A DNA stretch of 64,000 bases, taken from positions 28,099,001 through 28,163,000 of the forward strand of contig OX392545.1 in NCBI GenBank assembly GCA_947623455.1. Direction: 5' to 3'. The DNA comes from Mimachlamys varia (lineage: Eukaryota; Mollusca; Bivalvia; Pectinida; Pectinidae). Shown one piece after another: positions 12,800-24,552 of this stretch (positions are counted from its first letter, which is position 1; each line of letters begins with the position of its first letter). Both the position numbers and the translations under genes were made by a program. The notes under the pieces were generated by a model. It searched no databases, was not told where the DNA came from, and worked only from the letters and a program-made list of their open reading frames with translations.

Positions 12800-12875
12800 T
12801 TGAAAAAAGGTCATCTGAACGTGACCCCCGGAACGGTGCGAAGACGAAGATGAGATTTTAATCAGATTGTATTTC
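12800..12875. repeat. M2 repeat fragment
   Basis: Has 'ggtcatctgaacgtgaccc', 'ggaacggtgcgaagacgaaga' and the terminal 'ttttaatcagattg'. It joins two distant parts of the family, so it is internally deleted. Confidence 0.65.
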
Positions 12876-13904
12876 ATAGATGCAGTTTAACCAAGAATAG
12901 CAACGAAATCAGAAACGAGCGGCTTGCTTATCACGTACCTCCCTAGGAAAAGTGAAGGTACCAAACTAGAGTTTTTGCAGTAATCTGGTCAATCTTTGTT
13001 TTCTCAGCCTTGCGTATGCAGTCTTTCTTAACTGCAGTAGCTAATTAAAAGAAGATGGGCAAACTTTCTTATCTATTTTTTGAGGAATATCCTACTCATC
13101 TGGTACATTTACCCCAAAAACCACCAACGGTCTCATCTGGTTTAAAACGACTTGCCCCTCATCAGTGTCTATCATAATTACCCTTGTCATAATACTCTGG
13201 GTCCTGGTTTGGCGCCACAGTGGCAAAGGGTAGATTTTAAGACCATAACTAGGCCTCCTAAGTTTTTGAGTGACTCAACCAACATGTTTGTGAGTGAAGA
13301 CCTAGCTTGGAATCTTATCTTTTCCATTCTTTCTAAACAAGTTTCTGCTTCCTAATGTCTTCCTTAACACGTTTGGCCTTTAGTTGAGCATTCGCCCTCT
13401 GAGGAAGGCTCTTGGTTAATTCATTTTTTCGGCATACTGTATCTATTACTCTTTCCGTACTTTGTGTTCTTTCCGGATGCCGTACCGGAAGTAGTTATTA
13501 GGCTCGCCCCCAGAAGTTTAAACAAAATGGCAGACTACTTGTGCATTTTTGGTGTGTTGTTTTTTCATATAAAAACTCAAAGGTTAGTGTTAGCTTTGTA
13601 CATAATTAAGAACTATTTAACTAAATAAGATCTAGATGTCAGATGAACACTCTGAAACGTCCTATACACTGATATCTGAAATGCAAATGTAGCAAGCCGC
13701 CATATTGTTTACATTAACAACATTTTGAGAAATTATCACCTATTGCTCTAACGCAAAAACATGTAACCCAAACGAAATAAAAACGAATTTGTGAACAAAA
13801 ATGTTTGATTCAAAAGTTTTGAGCACCTTTTATTTGTCATTGCCTCAGATGATTTTTTATGTCGATTGATGGTTTCAGCAAATCAACACTTCAATAACGT
13901 CAAC

Positions 13905-14025
13905 TAAGCTTGTCGACTAAAGTCGACAACGGGGAAGAGGGAGCTATAAATCATGTTGACTATAGTCGACAACGGGGAAGAAAGAGCACACTTTAATGTC
14001 GACTGTAGTCGACAACGGTACCGAA
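13905..14025. repeat. Three tandem units, each headed by a GTCGAC palindrome pair
   Basis: Units near 13911, 13955 and 13998 each read 'tgt(c/t)gact..agtcgacaacgg', so each has an 11-14 bp hairpin followed by 'acaacggggaaga' or close to it. Spacing is about 43-45 bp. A lone 'tgtcgacttt' occurs at 14290. No adjacent gene explains them. Confidence 0.7.
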
Positions 14026-14350
14026 AGAGTTGAGAGGTGCAGCATATGTGTGTGTTACGTGATCTTTCTGTCCCCAGGCCGAGACATACTAGTCTCTAAC
14101 AATGGTAGTTACTACTCCCTGCTTGACGCTCAGCATAATGGGAGTGGAACGACTGGTTCGCCCGTTGTCAGTAAAATGTGACCGGGTGGAGTGTCATTGG
14201 GCATGACAATATTTCCTAAACTTTTTAAAGAAATATAAAAAAAATCAATTAAAAGCAATGGTGACTATGATCTTAGCAAAATTTTTGATTGTCGACTTTC
14301 GTAGAAAGCTACAGCAAAAGAATCAATACAACGTAATGTAGAATACACAG

Positions 14351-14578
14351 AATATGCATTGGATAGCGCACTTGCCTTTCACCAAGGCGGCCTGTGTTTG
14401 ATTCCGCAACCAGACCTGAAAAGGTATGGTCACCTGCCCGACCACATTGTTTTCTTTGGGTACTCTGGTTTCCTCCCACAATAAGACCCTCTCGCCTGCT
14501 TATATCCGGGGCCAACAACAGTGATTTATATAAGTTGTATAACTTGCTTTCTAATTGTTGTAAAATCAATAGTTTATT
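14351..14578 (+). mobile_element. tRNA-derived SINE with 12-bp target duplication
   Basis: The head has an A-box-like GGATAGCGCACTTGCC and a B-box-like GTTTGATTCC at the right spacing. A body follows with 'ggtactctggtttcctccca', a segment shared by many molluscan SINEs. TAGAATACACAG occurs at 14339-14350 and again at 14579-14590, which is the target site duplication and fixes both ends. It is a processed insertion and not a working tRNA gene, because the acceptor and anticodon arms do not fold normally. Confidence 0.8.
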
Positions 14579-14711
14579 TAGAATACACAGGTAATGGAAC
14601 TTAATTAGAACAAGACAGGTAAAATTTAGCACTAATTTAAGGCATAAACTACTTATTCTCACCAACTAATTCTTATTCTGTATTATGTCTTACAGAAAGT
14701 GAAGTAAATGG

Positions 14712-14905
14712 ACTACAGCAACATTGTTGTTTGACCGGGAAATGCTGCAAAAGGCAACTTCAGGGGCAATGAAACCAGGCTACGCTTTATGTATGAAGGT
14801 TCTGTCACTGCTCTTCTCTACGGATGATATGGCCCGTAGCAGAGGACAGGGCCATACAAAGAAAAAAGAGGGTAGACCTTCGTCCAGTTTTGGACAAGGA
14901 TAACG
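14712..14905 (+). pseudogene. Possible BEN-domain-like remnant
   Basis: A frame gives KWTTATLLFDREML, then LCMKVLSLLFSTDDMARSRG and a stop. The 'L...LF...ELA.S.G' spacing resembles BEN domains. A splice-acceptor-like 'tgtcttacag' precedes it, but that frame meets a stop at once. A second open stretch at 15385-15523 ending in CRKLLKKQ could be a related later exon. The assignment is weak. Confidence 0.25.
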
Positions 14906-15865
14906 CTGATGAAAGGTAGTCTTTACCCAAAAGTTGCAATACTGAATCTCATTAAGTCTGCAGACATGTTATTGTGTCGTTCTTCCATTAGAATTATTGG
15001 GTGAAAAACTATTTTCCTAGGATAACTCGCCTAAATTTGGCTATATGGTGAAACAGTTTCAACAATTAGTTCAGATTTAGAGTTCAGTACTTTTGATGTC
15101 GTCATCTACATTTTTATGCTGCCTATAATCTGCACTTTGTGCGTCATTGAAAAAAACTATAGCTTTACCCACAAAGTCTTCTTTTGCTACCCAGCTGTAC
15201 AAATGGCAACAGGTATCTCGGGAATCCTTTGGTGTCTTCAAGCCATGTGCTGCAGTTCAGTAAACCAATAGAGTCTGACATAACATTACTGTTTTATATG
15301 ATTTATTAAAGCACACATAAACACAGTGATTTTGGTGATTTCATTTTACACTTTACTGAGGTTGTCTTTTCAATATTTTTCAGATTATGTGGCTACCTGC
15401 TGTGCGAAGAATGGCCATAGCAGACTAGGCGATGCTGAATTAGACGATGGAGTGACAGAAAAAAATGCCTACTGCAGAAAGCTTCTAAAAAAGCAGGAGG
15501 GACAGTATATGCAAGGAATTTAAGTACCACAAGATCCATAATACAAACTTTCGTTGATATCCCATATTTAAAAGCATTACAGTGGACACATACATCTCAT
15601 TCAGATTCACTGTGAAGTTAAAAAGAAATGTAATATATAGATAAATAATAAATAATAATTTAACCTGTTTTTTAATATTTGTATATTTGGTACTGTATTT
15701 TAAAGGGGCTTATTTCTCAGTGGCTTCCGTAGTATTGATTTGATTTCTGAAATTTTCCCACTTATAATTTAAAATTTGAAGGACAACATCCAACAAACGC
15801 AGAAAGAAAAAAAATGAACATCTAATCCTTTCATTCATAAGTATTGATGAAAAATGATCAGGAGA

Positions 15866-16260
15866 TTTGATGGCAAGTTGGCATCTCGATGAGTTGGTCG
15901 GTATACCGTTCTTGAAACTTTAGACAAAGGCCGTGTCAAGCTTAAAACACAAAATCACCCATCTAAAAACTGTACACACCTGACAGACATCACCATGCCA
16001 GATTACCACTTCCAAAAGAACATTGAAAACGGCAAAGAGAACACCATTCAGGACACCAATACTAAACCACACAAGCCATCAAAGACAAAAGAAACACCAG
16101 TAACGTGTAACTTTAGGCCACCTCCAGTCCGAGGAGATGGCAACTGTTCCGTGCGGTTAGTTTTGCATTCTCAGGAACAGAAGATAGACACAAGAAATGC
16201 AGATACAGTATTGTTGCCCATATGGGAAACTCAAAAGTGACCAAAAAATTAAGCCAGTAT
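15866..16260 (+). pseudogene. Ginger1-type transposase C-terminus: integrase GPY/F region plus OTU protease
   Basis: From 15866 the frame reads FDGKLASR, a stop (TGA at 15890), then VGRYTVLETLDKGRVKL. This is the GPY/F module of gypsy-type integrases, with Trp changed to stop and Pro to Arg. In the same frame, after about 70 residues of linker, comes PVRGDGNC, the catalytic Asp/Cys motif of OTU cysteine proteases (Cys codon 16145-16147). The OTU domain then continues one frame over as AVSFAFSGTEDRHKK and YSIVAHMGNS, so a single-base deletion lies at about 16148-16152. Integrase followed by OTU is the described layout of Ginger1 DNA transposons. The DDE core and TIRs were not found, so this is a 3' fragment. 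Confidence 0.6.
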
Positions 16261-17024
16261 TGTTATTGTTGCCCACATAAGGAACTCATTAAACCAGTAT
16301 TTGGGCACTAATGTGGAGCACTATTTGGAAGAGAGCAACATGGACTCTAACCCAGTGTGGGCAATATATACTGGAATATTGGGTGGAGATTCCCTCCTTG
16401 AAACAGACATATGATTCTTTGCGTAAAGTGGAACAGACTGTAGGGATGTGACCAAATATAATTGGCTCAGATATTCAGGTTCTCTGTCTTTAGACATCGG
16501 GTGAAAATATGCACATTATCTGAACAATTTGATAAATCAACATTTTAATGTTGTTTGGAGTTAATGTCATAGAAAAATGCAAGCGTTATTTAAAATAAGC
16601 CACCTGTTTTGTCAATTTCTACTTACATTTTAAAGGTTCTGATACAGTGTCATTAAAATATTGTACTTAGTGCAATACTTACTAAGAAAAACGGTCAATT
16701 TTGTGTATTCAGTACACAAGTGACGATCAGGGGAAGTAACTCGTATATAATATCATATGCGGAGGGCAGATTTACATTATTACGGATTAATACTTCCGAC
16801 CGACCACAGGTAACGCACCTGTAAAAGGTAATATATTAATTCAATCAAAATCAGGATGGTCGGTTTCTTCTCAATTATATATTTAGTTTGACCCGGCAGT
16901 GTATTGACAATACCGTGATCCGTGTACGAATGTGAACCGAGAGGTATACACGAATGTATGTATACACCGAGACCTACTGGGAGATTTAAATGAGCTGTGT
17001 GAAGAAAAATCGATTTCTTTGTTA

Positions 17025-17232
17025 CAATCTGATTAAAATACAGGTTCTTGTTCTCACTCCGTTTTACAAGCAATCTGATTAAAATGCAGATCCTTGTTCT
17101 CACTCCGTTTTACAAGGATCTGACAACATCCCATAAGAGGGTCACGTCCAGATGACCTTTGTCGCCTCTTTACTTAACACTAAAATAATTTTCCAACGAC
17201 CTGTCATCTTGCAGCAAGCAATTTCGTCACGT
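17025..17232. repeat. M2 repeat copies, reversed, partly tandem
   Basis: Two successive terminal segments start CAATCTGATTAAAATACAGG and CAATCTGATTAAAATGCAGA, then run into 'cagatgacctttgtcgcctc' and 'gacctgtcatcttgcagcaag'. The reverse complement of 17160-17215 contains an uninterrupted '..tagtgttaagtaaa.aggcgacaaagg', a natural empty-site relative for the 30637-36961 insertion. Confidence 0.75.
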
Positions 17233-17289
17233 TATTCCTCAATGTACTGTCCTGATAAAAATCCTGTATAGTCTTCATTGATGTTTCCC

Positions 17290-17580
17290 AATACTGTTTT
17301 AAAACGTCGTGTAATAACCCCAGATGCAATTTTCTAATTTTAAGAAATGTCGTGGTTTATCTCCCTTGGGGATACAAGTAATAACACCAAGTCTTTTTGT
17401 AACTGAAAGCTGACCATTTGTAAAACCATAATTAATAGAACGTACAACAAAATTACCTAAATTTTTCCACAATACTTAAAAAAATTCTGAGGTGAAGCCA
17501 TCTGACCCTGGACTTTTGTTATTTTTCATTTCTTTTCGAGTTTTCCCTGCTTCATCAAGTGTTATTTTACCCTCTAAACT
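17290..17580 (-). pseudogene. Non-LTR (LINE) reverse transcriptase fragment
   Basis: The minus strand encodes EMKNNKSPGSDGFTSEFF, the RT fingers motif typical of LINE RTs. After a stop and a frame change it continues with INYGFTNGQLSVT and ITCIPKGDKPRHF, the next conserved RT block. The FADD/YADD box and endonuclease are absent. The upstream part is cut off by M2 repeat sequence at about 17590. The wording of these blocks resembles L1/Tx1-like elements, but the clade is not secure. Confidence 0.7.
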
Positions 17581-17604
17581 GTTAGATTCATCGTTATTTA
17601 AAAC

Positions 17605-17852
17605 AAGGATTTGTATTTTAATCAGATTGCAAAAAGTTTCATGTTGAATAATGTGACGAAATAGTTTGCTGCAAAATGACCGGTCTTTTGAAATTTTATG
17701 GGATGTTGTCAGATCTTTGTAAAACGGAGTGAGAACAAGGATCTGTATTTTAATCAGACTGATCAAAATCTGAAATGTGGATTTTTGAGGCGACAAAAGC
17801 CTGCATTGTAATTGAACGTTCAAGATCAAGATATGATTTTAATCCGATTGGC
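17605..17852. repeat. M2 repeat fragments
   Basis: Contains 'ttttaatcagattg' at 17617-17630, 'gtaaaacggagtgagaacaa' near 17720 and 'gatatgattttaatccgatt' near 17830, i.e. both kinds of family end in one mosaic. The overlapping minus-strand open frame is therefore mostly repeat. Confidence 0.7.
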
Positions 17853-18259
17853 TCATATGAAACTTGGAAGGATGTGGCAGCTAACCACAAGGGTGCTCTT
17901 GAGTACATAAAGGTCCCCAGAAACAGCTCTGGAAGAGAGAAGACCAAAGCGTGAATAAAATCATATCCGAACTCAAAATCGATTAAACTAAGACCGTATT
18001 CATGAAGACCCTTGCAAAAGTACAAGAGAATAAGACCAGGTGTTCTGGAAAAGTAAGCTCCTTCTGCTACATCGACGACACCGGCCATGAACGGAAGAGA
18101 CTTAATCTTCAAATGCAACTCGGCAGGGAGAGCAGTGTTGAGCATTATGGCAGCATACTATACTGTCATGACGCCATATCCATCTAGTGTGAGTGGGGCA
18201 CTCCTGTTTTTGCAGAATGAGCTCCTGGCTGATTCCATCCTTGAGGAAAATAGGCCAGG

Positions 18260-18415
18260 AAGGATTGTGATAATATGACTGGTGATTTAAACTATGATTT
18301 ATAGTGGCAAAACTATTTTCGGAAGATGGACAAGTGTTGGCAAAGGCCATGAAGGCTTGTGATGATATGGCTGGTGATTTAAACTATGATTTATAGTGGC
18401 AAAATTATTTCTGAT
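18260..18415. repeat. Two-copy tandem duplication, period about 93 bp
   Basis: 'ctggtgatttaaactatgat' with 'ttatagtggcaaaa.tattt' occurs near 18280 and again near 18373. The intervening open frames show no known domain. Confidence 0.7.
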
Positions 18416-19500
18416 GGTGAAACGAAACGGATATTTTTTCTGGATTCGTTACTTCAACTTCGAACAGCAGGACATGTTTTCTGTTGCATTTATTATGTTA
18501 TGTCCCCTCTTGACTACAATTGCCATGGCACCTTTCTGTGTTTTGGAGAAGGGCAGGATTTGTTCACTTAGAAAACACCTACATTCAGGCCTTTATGCTT
18601 TTAATATAAAAAAATGCATATACTAGTTATTAAGAGATCTGCATATTTCTTATCAACTAGTGTTTAAATATGATATTTAACTGAAAAACTGTTTTATTTA
18701 AGGATCTCCAGGAGGCCAGTCAACCAATGAAAGCGGTATACCTAGATTTTGTTAAAGAATAGCCTCAAAATGGCTTCACCGCAGAGACAATTGCAAAACA
18801 GTTGAACTGCAGTGCAGCACTTTATACAAAGTCCTCGAGAGCAATGGCATTTCTGTTACAGGCCGGAAGTATTCTTCAATTATTGATGCTAAACTACACC
18901 ATGCCGTTGGAACACTTCATCAACCTCATCCTAATTCTGGTCACCTGCAACAAATTGGTTTCACTTTTTTCAACTCCTCGTTAACTTCAAATGGGAGACG
19001 CAAACATCAATAATATCACTACAAATAAATATCAAGATTCTTAAATCGCAACACATCATAGAACGCGCGTATAAGGCCATCGTAAAACCCCAAACTTGAA
19101 TTGAATCCACACGGCATCAACCAGATTAAAAGATTCATCGCAGAGCAGCACGATACCTACAAAACAGGTATCACAATTAGTGGTGTGCCGATTAATTGAT
19201 TTCTTCGACCGTTGGTCGTTTATTGTTTCAATCAACTGATCGATCACAAATAGCATGATCGATTTTCAAGAGAAAAACAAGTAAGGAATGTGCCCCAGTG
19301 AGCCAAACTCTTTGGCCTAGAGACGTATCTGCATATTTCTGTGTAAAATGTGATTATGTAATTGCGGCCTGGTTACCAACGCCGATTCATAACTGAATTG
19401 AAATGAGACCTTTAAATTTACAACTGCAAAAAAGAATTAATTGACCAGGTGTTTGATCCACATACATGTATAGCGATGTTCGCCGTGACGTCACCGGGTA
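18416..19500. other. Mostly unassigned; possible helix-turn-helix scrap
   Basis: Around 18765-18850 a frame reads GFTAETIAKQLNCSAALYKVLES, which could be a transposase-type HTH, but it is short and broken on both sides. Nothing else in this stretch can be supported. Confidence 0.25.
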
Positions 19501-19572
19501 GTTACGTGATAAATTGGTTGGCATTATGGCGCGTATCTAGGGACGCTTCAACTACAAGGTCTGAAGCTCGAA

Positions 19573-21291
19573 ATGGTAGTGTCTTGTGTCATTGGTTGTA
19601 CGGGAAGGTTTCAGAGGGATGAAACATCGACAGGTAGTACAGAATAACCAAGAAGCCACAGGAACGCAGGAAGCTCTGGATTAAAGCCATTAGACGAGAA
19701 AACATCGACGGTCAACTGGACCGTGGGAACCAACAGACTACGATCGTGTTTGCTTTCGCCACTTCATCACAGGTCGGTAGCATCAAAAGATATGCCATTT
19801 TTTGTCATTCCGTAAACATAGATGAGTTAAATGAATTATATGTCATTTACCTGGGATATAGGCCCTATGTTGACAAATAATCGTATGCTTCTGATTACGT
19901 CTCCACGCCGATTTTTCAATGAATAAGGGGAGGTAACTTGAAACGCTGAACAGGGAAACTTTTGTCGATGTAACATTCGAATCGTTGTTATGTGTATATA
20001 ATCGTTAGCGGTAGTATTTAAAGCTTATCAAATGTTATTTTATCATAATTGTATTCATACTTCACTTGTAGGACAGAAAAGCAATGACCAAGGGAATCCT
20101 GACTATGTGCCTTCCATCAACATTGGCTACAACAGCAGCAGCAGCAGTACAAGTGGTATTGATGGGGCAAAACGCATGGCAAGGTTTGAACGGGTTGAGA
20201 AGCGTGACGAAGAAAGAGAGAAGAGGGAAGCTGCATCTGCCCTTATCAATCTTTCAAGTCGGTTGCCTTTGACATAAGTTGGTGAGGAACGTGGATCACC
20301 TGTAGATCAACATGACCAGTGCAACAATACCATTGCTGGCTTACGAGAAGAGGTTGCAGGTTTGTACATTCAACTTGAAAAGGTCCATATTGAAAACAAA
20401 ACCCTTCGAAAGGAAAACACGAGAGTAAAGTTTGGTCCAGATACTATTATAAGCAACCGGGACACACAGTTTTATACTGGTTTACCAACAAATGCCTTGT
20501 TTTTATGGATGGTCACATTCTTCAGTACAGTGCTTCCTAGTAGTAAGCGTCTATCTCCAGCCAGTGTGTTATTGATGATACTGATGAAATTGAGACTAAA
20601 CTTGCATCACAGGGACTTGTCTCATTGGTTTGGCATTTCCATGACTACAGTGTCTGATTTCCTTAACCAAGGAATACCAAAAGTAGCTGAGAAACTTGCT
20701 TTTCTTATTCAGTGGCCGAACAAGGGCATTCTTCTGAAAAACATGCCTTTTATATTCAAGGAAATGTATCCCAAATGTGTATCTATAATTGACTGTTTTG
20801 AAATATTTATTCAGAGGCCTGGACAACTTGGTGCACGTACACAGACCTGGAGTAATTATAAACACCACAATACATTGAAGTTCTTGGTTTCAATTACACC
20901 AACAGGATCAATTTCATTTTTATCTAAACCTTTTGGAGGATGCACCTCAGACAAAGTCATAACACAGAGAAGTGGCTACCTTGATAAACTGGAATATGGA
21001 GATTGTGTGCTAGCTGATTGAGGATTTTTGATAGCAGAGGACTTGGCAATCCACCATGCATATCTCGTTATACCATCTTTTACGAAAGGAAAATCCCAGC
21101 TTAGTGCAGAGGAAGTGGAGCAGACAAGAAAAATTGCCAGAGTTTGTATTCATGTGGAGCGTGCCATTGAGCGTATCAAGAACTTCAACATTCTTAGCAG
21201 CAACATGAGCATGCACATGGTACCTCACTCAGCAAGCGTTGTAACCATTTGTGCGGCCATCAGTAATTTACTCCCAAAACTTGTATCTTAA
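19573..21291 (+). pseudogene. THAP plus DDE_Tnp_4 transposase gene, inactivated
   Basis: Exon 1 (19573-19772) starts MVVSCVIGCTGRF, then in shifted frames RRKLWIKAIRREN and VCFRHFITG, matching the C2-CH THAP zinc finger but with at least two frameshifts. A donor at 19773 and an acceptor before 20072 join in phase to a linker (NPDYVPS), a coiled coil (about 20362-20430) and a DDE_Tnp_4 core with SIIDCFEIFI (first Asp), GDCVLAD (second Asp) and VERAIERIKNF (Glu). In-frame stops sit at 20275 (TAA) and 21019 (TGA, where this family usually has Arg or Lys before GF). This layout occurs in PIF/Harbinger-like and ISL2EU/IS4EU elements. Catalytic residues survive, so inactivation looks fairly recent. 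No TIRs were delimited. Confidence 0.75.
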
Positions 21292-21428
21292 ATTATGTGA
21301 CATGTAACTCTACAATTTGAAACTTCTCTGTGTTATGACTTTGGAAAAGGATTTTATAATTCAGTTACTTTTAAATCAGATACTGCCTTTAGTTTATGTG
21401 GAATAATCATTAAATGTATCATGTTATA

Positions 21429-21596
21429 TAAGGATTGTACCCCATTTTGACTGCGTATACGGTAGTATGCCCGCAGTTTGGCAACGAACATATTCTATGG
21501 TGCGCGTTAGCGCTCCGTAGTCAATATGTTCGTTGCCAACTGCGGGCATACTACCGTATACGTAGTCAAAATGAGGTACATTCCTTACATTTACAC
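21429..21596. repeat. Long foldback hairpin with ~65-bp arms, TA-flanked
   Basis: Left arm 21431-21494 (AGGATTGTACCCCATTTTGA...) and right arm 21523-21594 are near-perfect reverse complements around a ~28-bp loop. The unit is flanked by TA on both sides. It lies 140 bp after the THAP-DDE pseudogene. Its outer bases (TAAGGATT, then ATTTTG) match those of the hairpin at 47286-47431, which suggests one family of Tc1/mariner-like foldback MITEs. Confidence 0.7.
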
Positions 21597-22431
21597 CATT
21601 ATTAATTTTCAAGTGCTATACGAAGAAAAAAACATTCCAAGCATGTTGCTAAAATGGTAACTACGATGGCCGTGGTTGCTAAGATAATATAGTCCCATTG
21701 GATTTCATCAATATATTGGTAGATTTTCTAAATACACTGTGAACAACACTATTTTTCTTCATAACACCATATGTAAATTTGGTATTAAATAACATTTGTA
21801 GCAAGTCGAATTTATTTCTTTATTTATAACGGTCGTTATGTACACGCATTGACACAGTGATCTAATTGTGACGCGGTCCGACGTCACAACTGCAGGGCGG
21901 CCAGTTGTGACGTGCGTTACCTTCAAATAATTTCGAATGCGCATCATTTGGAATCAAAAGTTTGCTAGAAACTATTTATTGTTTAATCTAGAGAAATTGA
22001 TTCCATATATGTTCCATGTTTCAAAATCTTGAAGGAACCAAACAATGGCCGACAGCGAATACTTCTTTTTCTGAAGCGTGAACGACGCCATATTTGAACA
22101 AATATCAATCCGCCGAGCCTTTTTTCACTGAGTTTACGGTAATATATTCGCAGTCAGAGTTTACTAAGCACAAGAAGGGAGAGGTGTAAATATATAGTAA
22201 TATCTTGATTTTAAAAATTGAAGTTCTAGTCTTGCTTCACAGACTAGTTACTACTAGATTATTTTCATTGTTATTTTAAAATCACAGCAGGCAGTAGTTT
22301 GGATTTTGATGTTAGAAACCCATTTTTAATATATTATATCCCTACTGAAATCCAGTAACTGACTCCGTTACTATAAATGTTGTTTGAATATATACCATTA
22401 GTGAAAGCAGTTGATATGGCCAAATTCTTAA

Positions 22432-22817
22432 AGGCCCAATATACGTAACATTAGGAAATTTTTCGGGATTCTGAAAAATTATGAAAAAAAATCCAGTTGA
22501 TAACCATGCAAAAATAAGCCTTAAACGAAGTAAACCTGAGCGGTAACTAACAAGAAACTTTTGACAAAAAAATTCCAAAGAACTGAAAATAGTTCAGGTG
22601 GGGCCCACTTCAACAACAAACAGAAGGTAGAAGACAGTGAAAAATGTACGCGTGTTTACAAATACCGAATTTTAACTGCTGCTGTACCGGTAACCGCGTA
22701 AGAATTCATCTTGACTATTGTTGATATCGGTTAATCTTAACTAAATCTATAAATATAATAAGTTATTAGGCTTGGTTTTCGCTTCACGTTTTGCCGAAAG
22801 TTACGTATATTGGGCCT
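22432..22817. mobile_element. TTAA-flanked MITE, family M1, full-length copy 1
   Basis: The ends are AGGCCCAATATACGTAAC and its exact reverse complement, an 18-bp perfect TIR. TTAA stands directly outside at 22428-22431 and 22818-22821. Length is 386 bp and it is noncoding. Inverted relative to the copy at 53608-53991. TTAA plus AGG ends resemble T2/Kolobok MITEs; piggyBac also uses TTAA but usually has CCY-type ends. Confidence 0.85.
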
Positions 22818-22821
22818 TTAA

Positions 22822-24237
22822 TAGAATAATTTTAGTAAGGCAAAATGCCTCATACAGTATAGCATAATATGATTTTATTATATGCATAAACTGGCAATAA
22901 CTTAGTAAGTCTAGTCTAGTACGAGTAGTGAAGTTGTGAACACTGATGCTCTAATAAATTCAAAATTTAAACACAAGTTTCAAAGTAACAGAAATTTAAT
23001 AACATTTCAAAATCACTGTATTGTATCAAGTGATTTTTACTGGTATGAGGATCAGGATAATAATTTCAGCATTTCATACATCAATATTGTTTCATTTCAT
23101 CCTTAAAGGAATTTGCTTAATTGTTTTAAATTTCCCATATTAAATTTATTATATTCAAATTGGTGAAACTATCTGATGTGCAGCAGGCCAAGTTTACGGG
23201 GTTTCAAATCCACGCCAGTGACTTACGATCTTACAACTTCACGGTGTGCCAGAGGATCGCATCCTGTTCTGCAAATCATGTATTTCCACCTTGCCCTCCC
23301 CCTAATCCCAAACAAATACAATACTGCAGTATACAAGATGAAAGGGAGCTGATGTCAAAGTCTCCATCATACTGTAATGGACATTTTGACAACAAGTTAT
23401 TTAATATACAGTGTACAAATGTTTCACTTTCAGTTTCTCAAATGTGTACAAATTGCTGAAATGAAAACAACATGAATTCTTCTGATTTGCATGAAAACAT
23501 TTAAGATTTAAAAAAGACATAAATAACATTTGTCATAGGGCTGGGCGGTTTTACCGGTATGAAGTTGTGATGGTACGTTGTATGTCTCGTGGTACATTAG
23601 TCCTGTATGCCGAAAAAATGAATGCGTCTGTAAAACTTACAGCTTTTAATAACCCTTTTATACTATTCAAGTAAAACGGAATTATTGAATTATATTGCTG
23701 GAGAGAAAGACCTTTTCATATACAAGATAAAACGTATCGGGGAGGGGGGTCTTTTGTTAACGTTGTAAAAAGCCAGTCTAGGTGCGACTGGGGTTATAGT
23801 GTATATGGCTTCAACAGGGACATATTTCTCACATGTATACGTCACTGGCTTCAATTTAGACAAACTGAATAATTTTATGTCATCATGCGCGCAAAAAAAT
23901 TGCTTTTCATACCTAATCTATAAAATACGGAAGGTACAAATATTATCGGGTTGGGACCTCGGTATTGAATTTGATAGAATCAAAATATATGCATAACCGA
24001 AGTCATTATTATAACGTTAACAAATCCATTTACATGTATGTCCCATGCCTGGAGTTGTGTCAACCAACCATCTAAAATTAATTTACAAAAAGAGGAGGGG
24101 GGGGGGATGAAAACGGAGCTATCATTATATATTGAAATGGATTAAGTATTGGACAATGATATAAGTATCTCGACAAGTTCCAAATTTGATATACATGTAT
24201 TCTACATATTTAGTTTTTGGTGCGTCATATGAGTCAC
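22822..24237. other. No recognisable gene
   Basis: Short open frames only (for example 23160-23459, Cys-containing but without a recognisable domain). At 23539 'gggctgggcggttttaccgg' resembles a hAT-type terminal sequence, but a partner end was not found. Confidence 0.4.
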
Positions 24238-24406
24238 AGCGCCAGTAGATGTATAGACCGGAGTTAGTCCGGCCGTACTCCGGCTATTAGTATGTACCCT
24301 TTGTTGTTCCGGCTATTAGTATGTACCTATGTTTTGTTCCACTTCCGTTATAAAGTTTCACACCACGAGTTGTGTTGCGGTTGTATGTTGTTCTCTTATA
24401 CTGGCG
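24238..24406 (+). repeat. 5' LTR
   Basis: Runs from AGCGCCAGTAG to ACTGGCG. The outermost bases form a short inverted pair (GCGCCAGTA / TACTGGCG) in place of the usual TG...CA. It contains 'ttccggctattagtatgtac' and a near-copy 28 bp upstream, and a TATA-like TTATAAAG at 24348-24355. The end is fixed by the PBS that follows directly. Confidence 0.92.
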
Positions 24407-24428
24407 TGGTGGCAGCAGGATTCGATCC
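24407..24428 (+). promoter_or_regulatory. Primer-binding site
   Basis: TGGTGGCAGCAGGATTCGAT begins exactly after the LTR. Its reverse complement ends in CCACCA and contains a T-loop-like ATCGAAT flanked by complementary GTAGG/CCTGC, so it resembles the 3' end of a tRNA. The exact tRNA was not identified. Confidence 0.75.
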
Positions 24429-24552
24429 TACGTTCTCTATCGACAAACAGATGGAAAAAACAGTGTAGGTGTAACTCATTTTCTAAGACAATCGCAGCGT
24501 AATTAACTATTACCCAGGTCACAAGCGTGGATGTGTTAGCGGCCAGACGAAA

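Noticed and set aside
14351..14425. tRNA gene candidate from A and B boxes
   Set aside because: It sits at the head of a SINE with target duplications and does not fold into a proper cloverleaf.
17476..18145. Minus-strand open frames of 117 and 131 codons
   Set aside because: Apart from the short LINE motif they translate M2 repeat sequence; no domain is seen in the rest.
23160..23459. 99-codon Cys-containing open frame
   Set aside because: No domain, no splice context and no initiating ATG of note (it starts at TTG); not supported as a gene.
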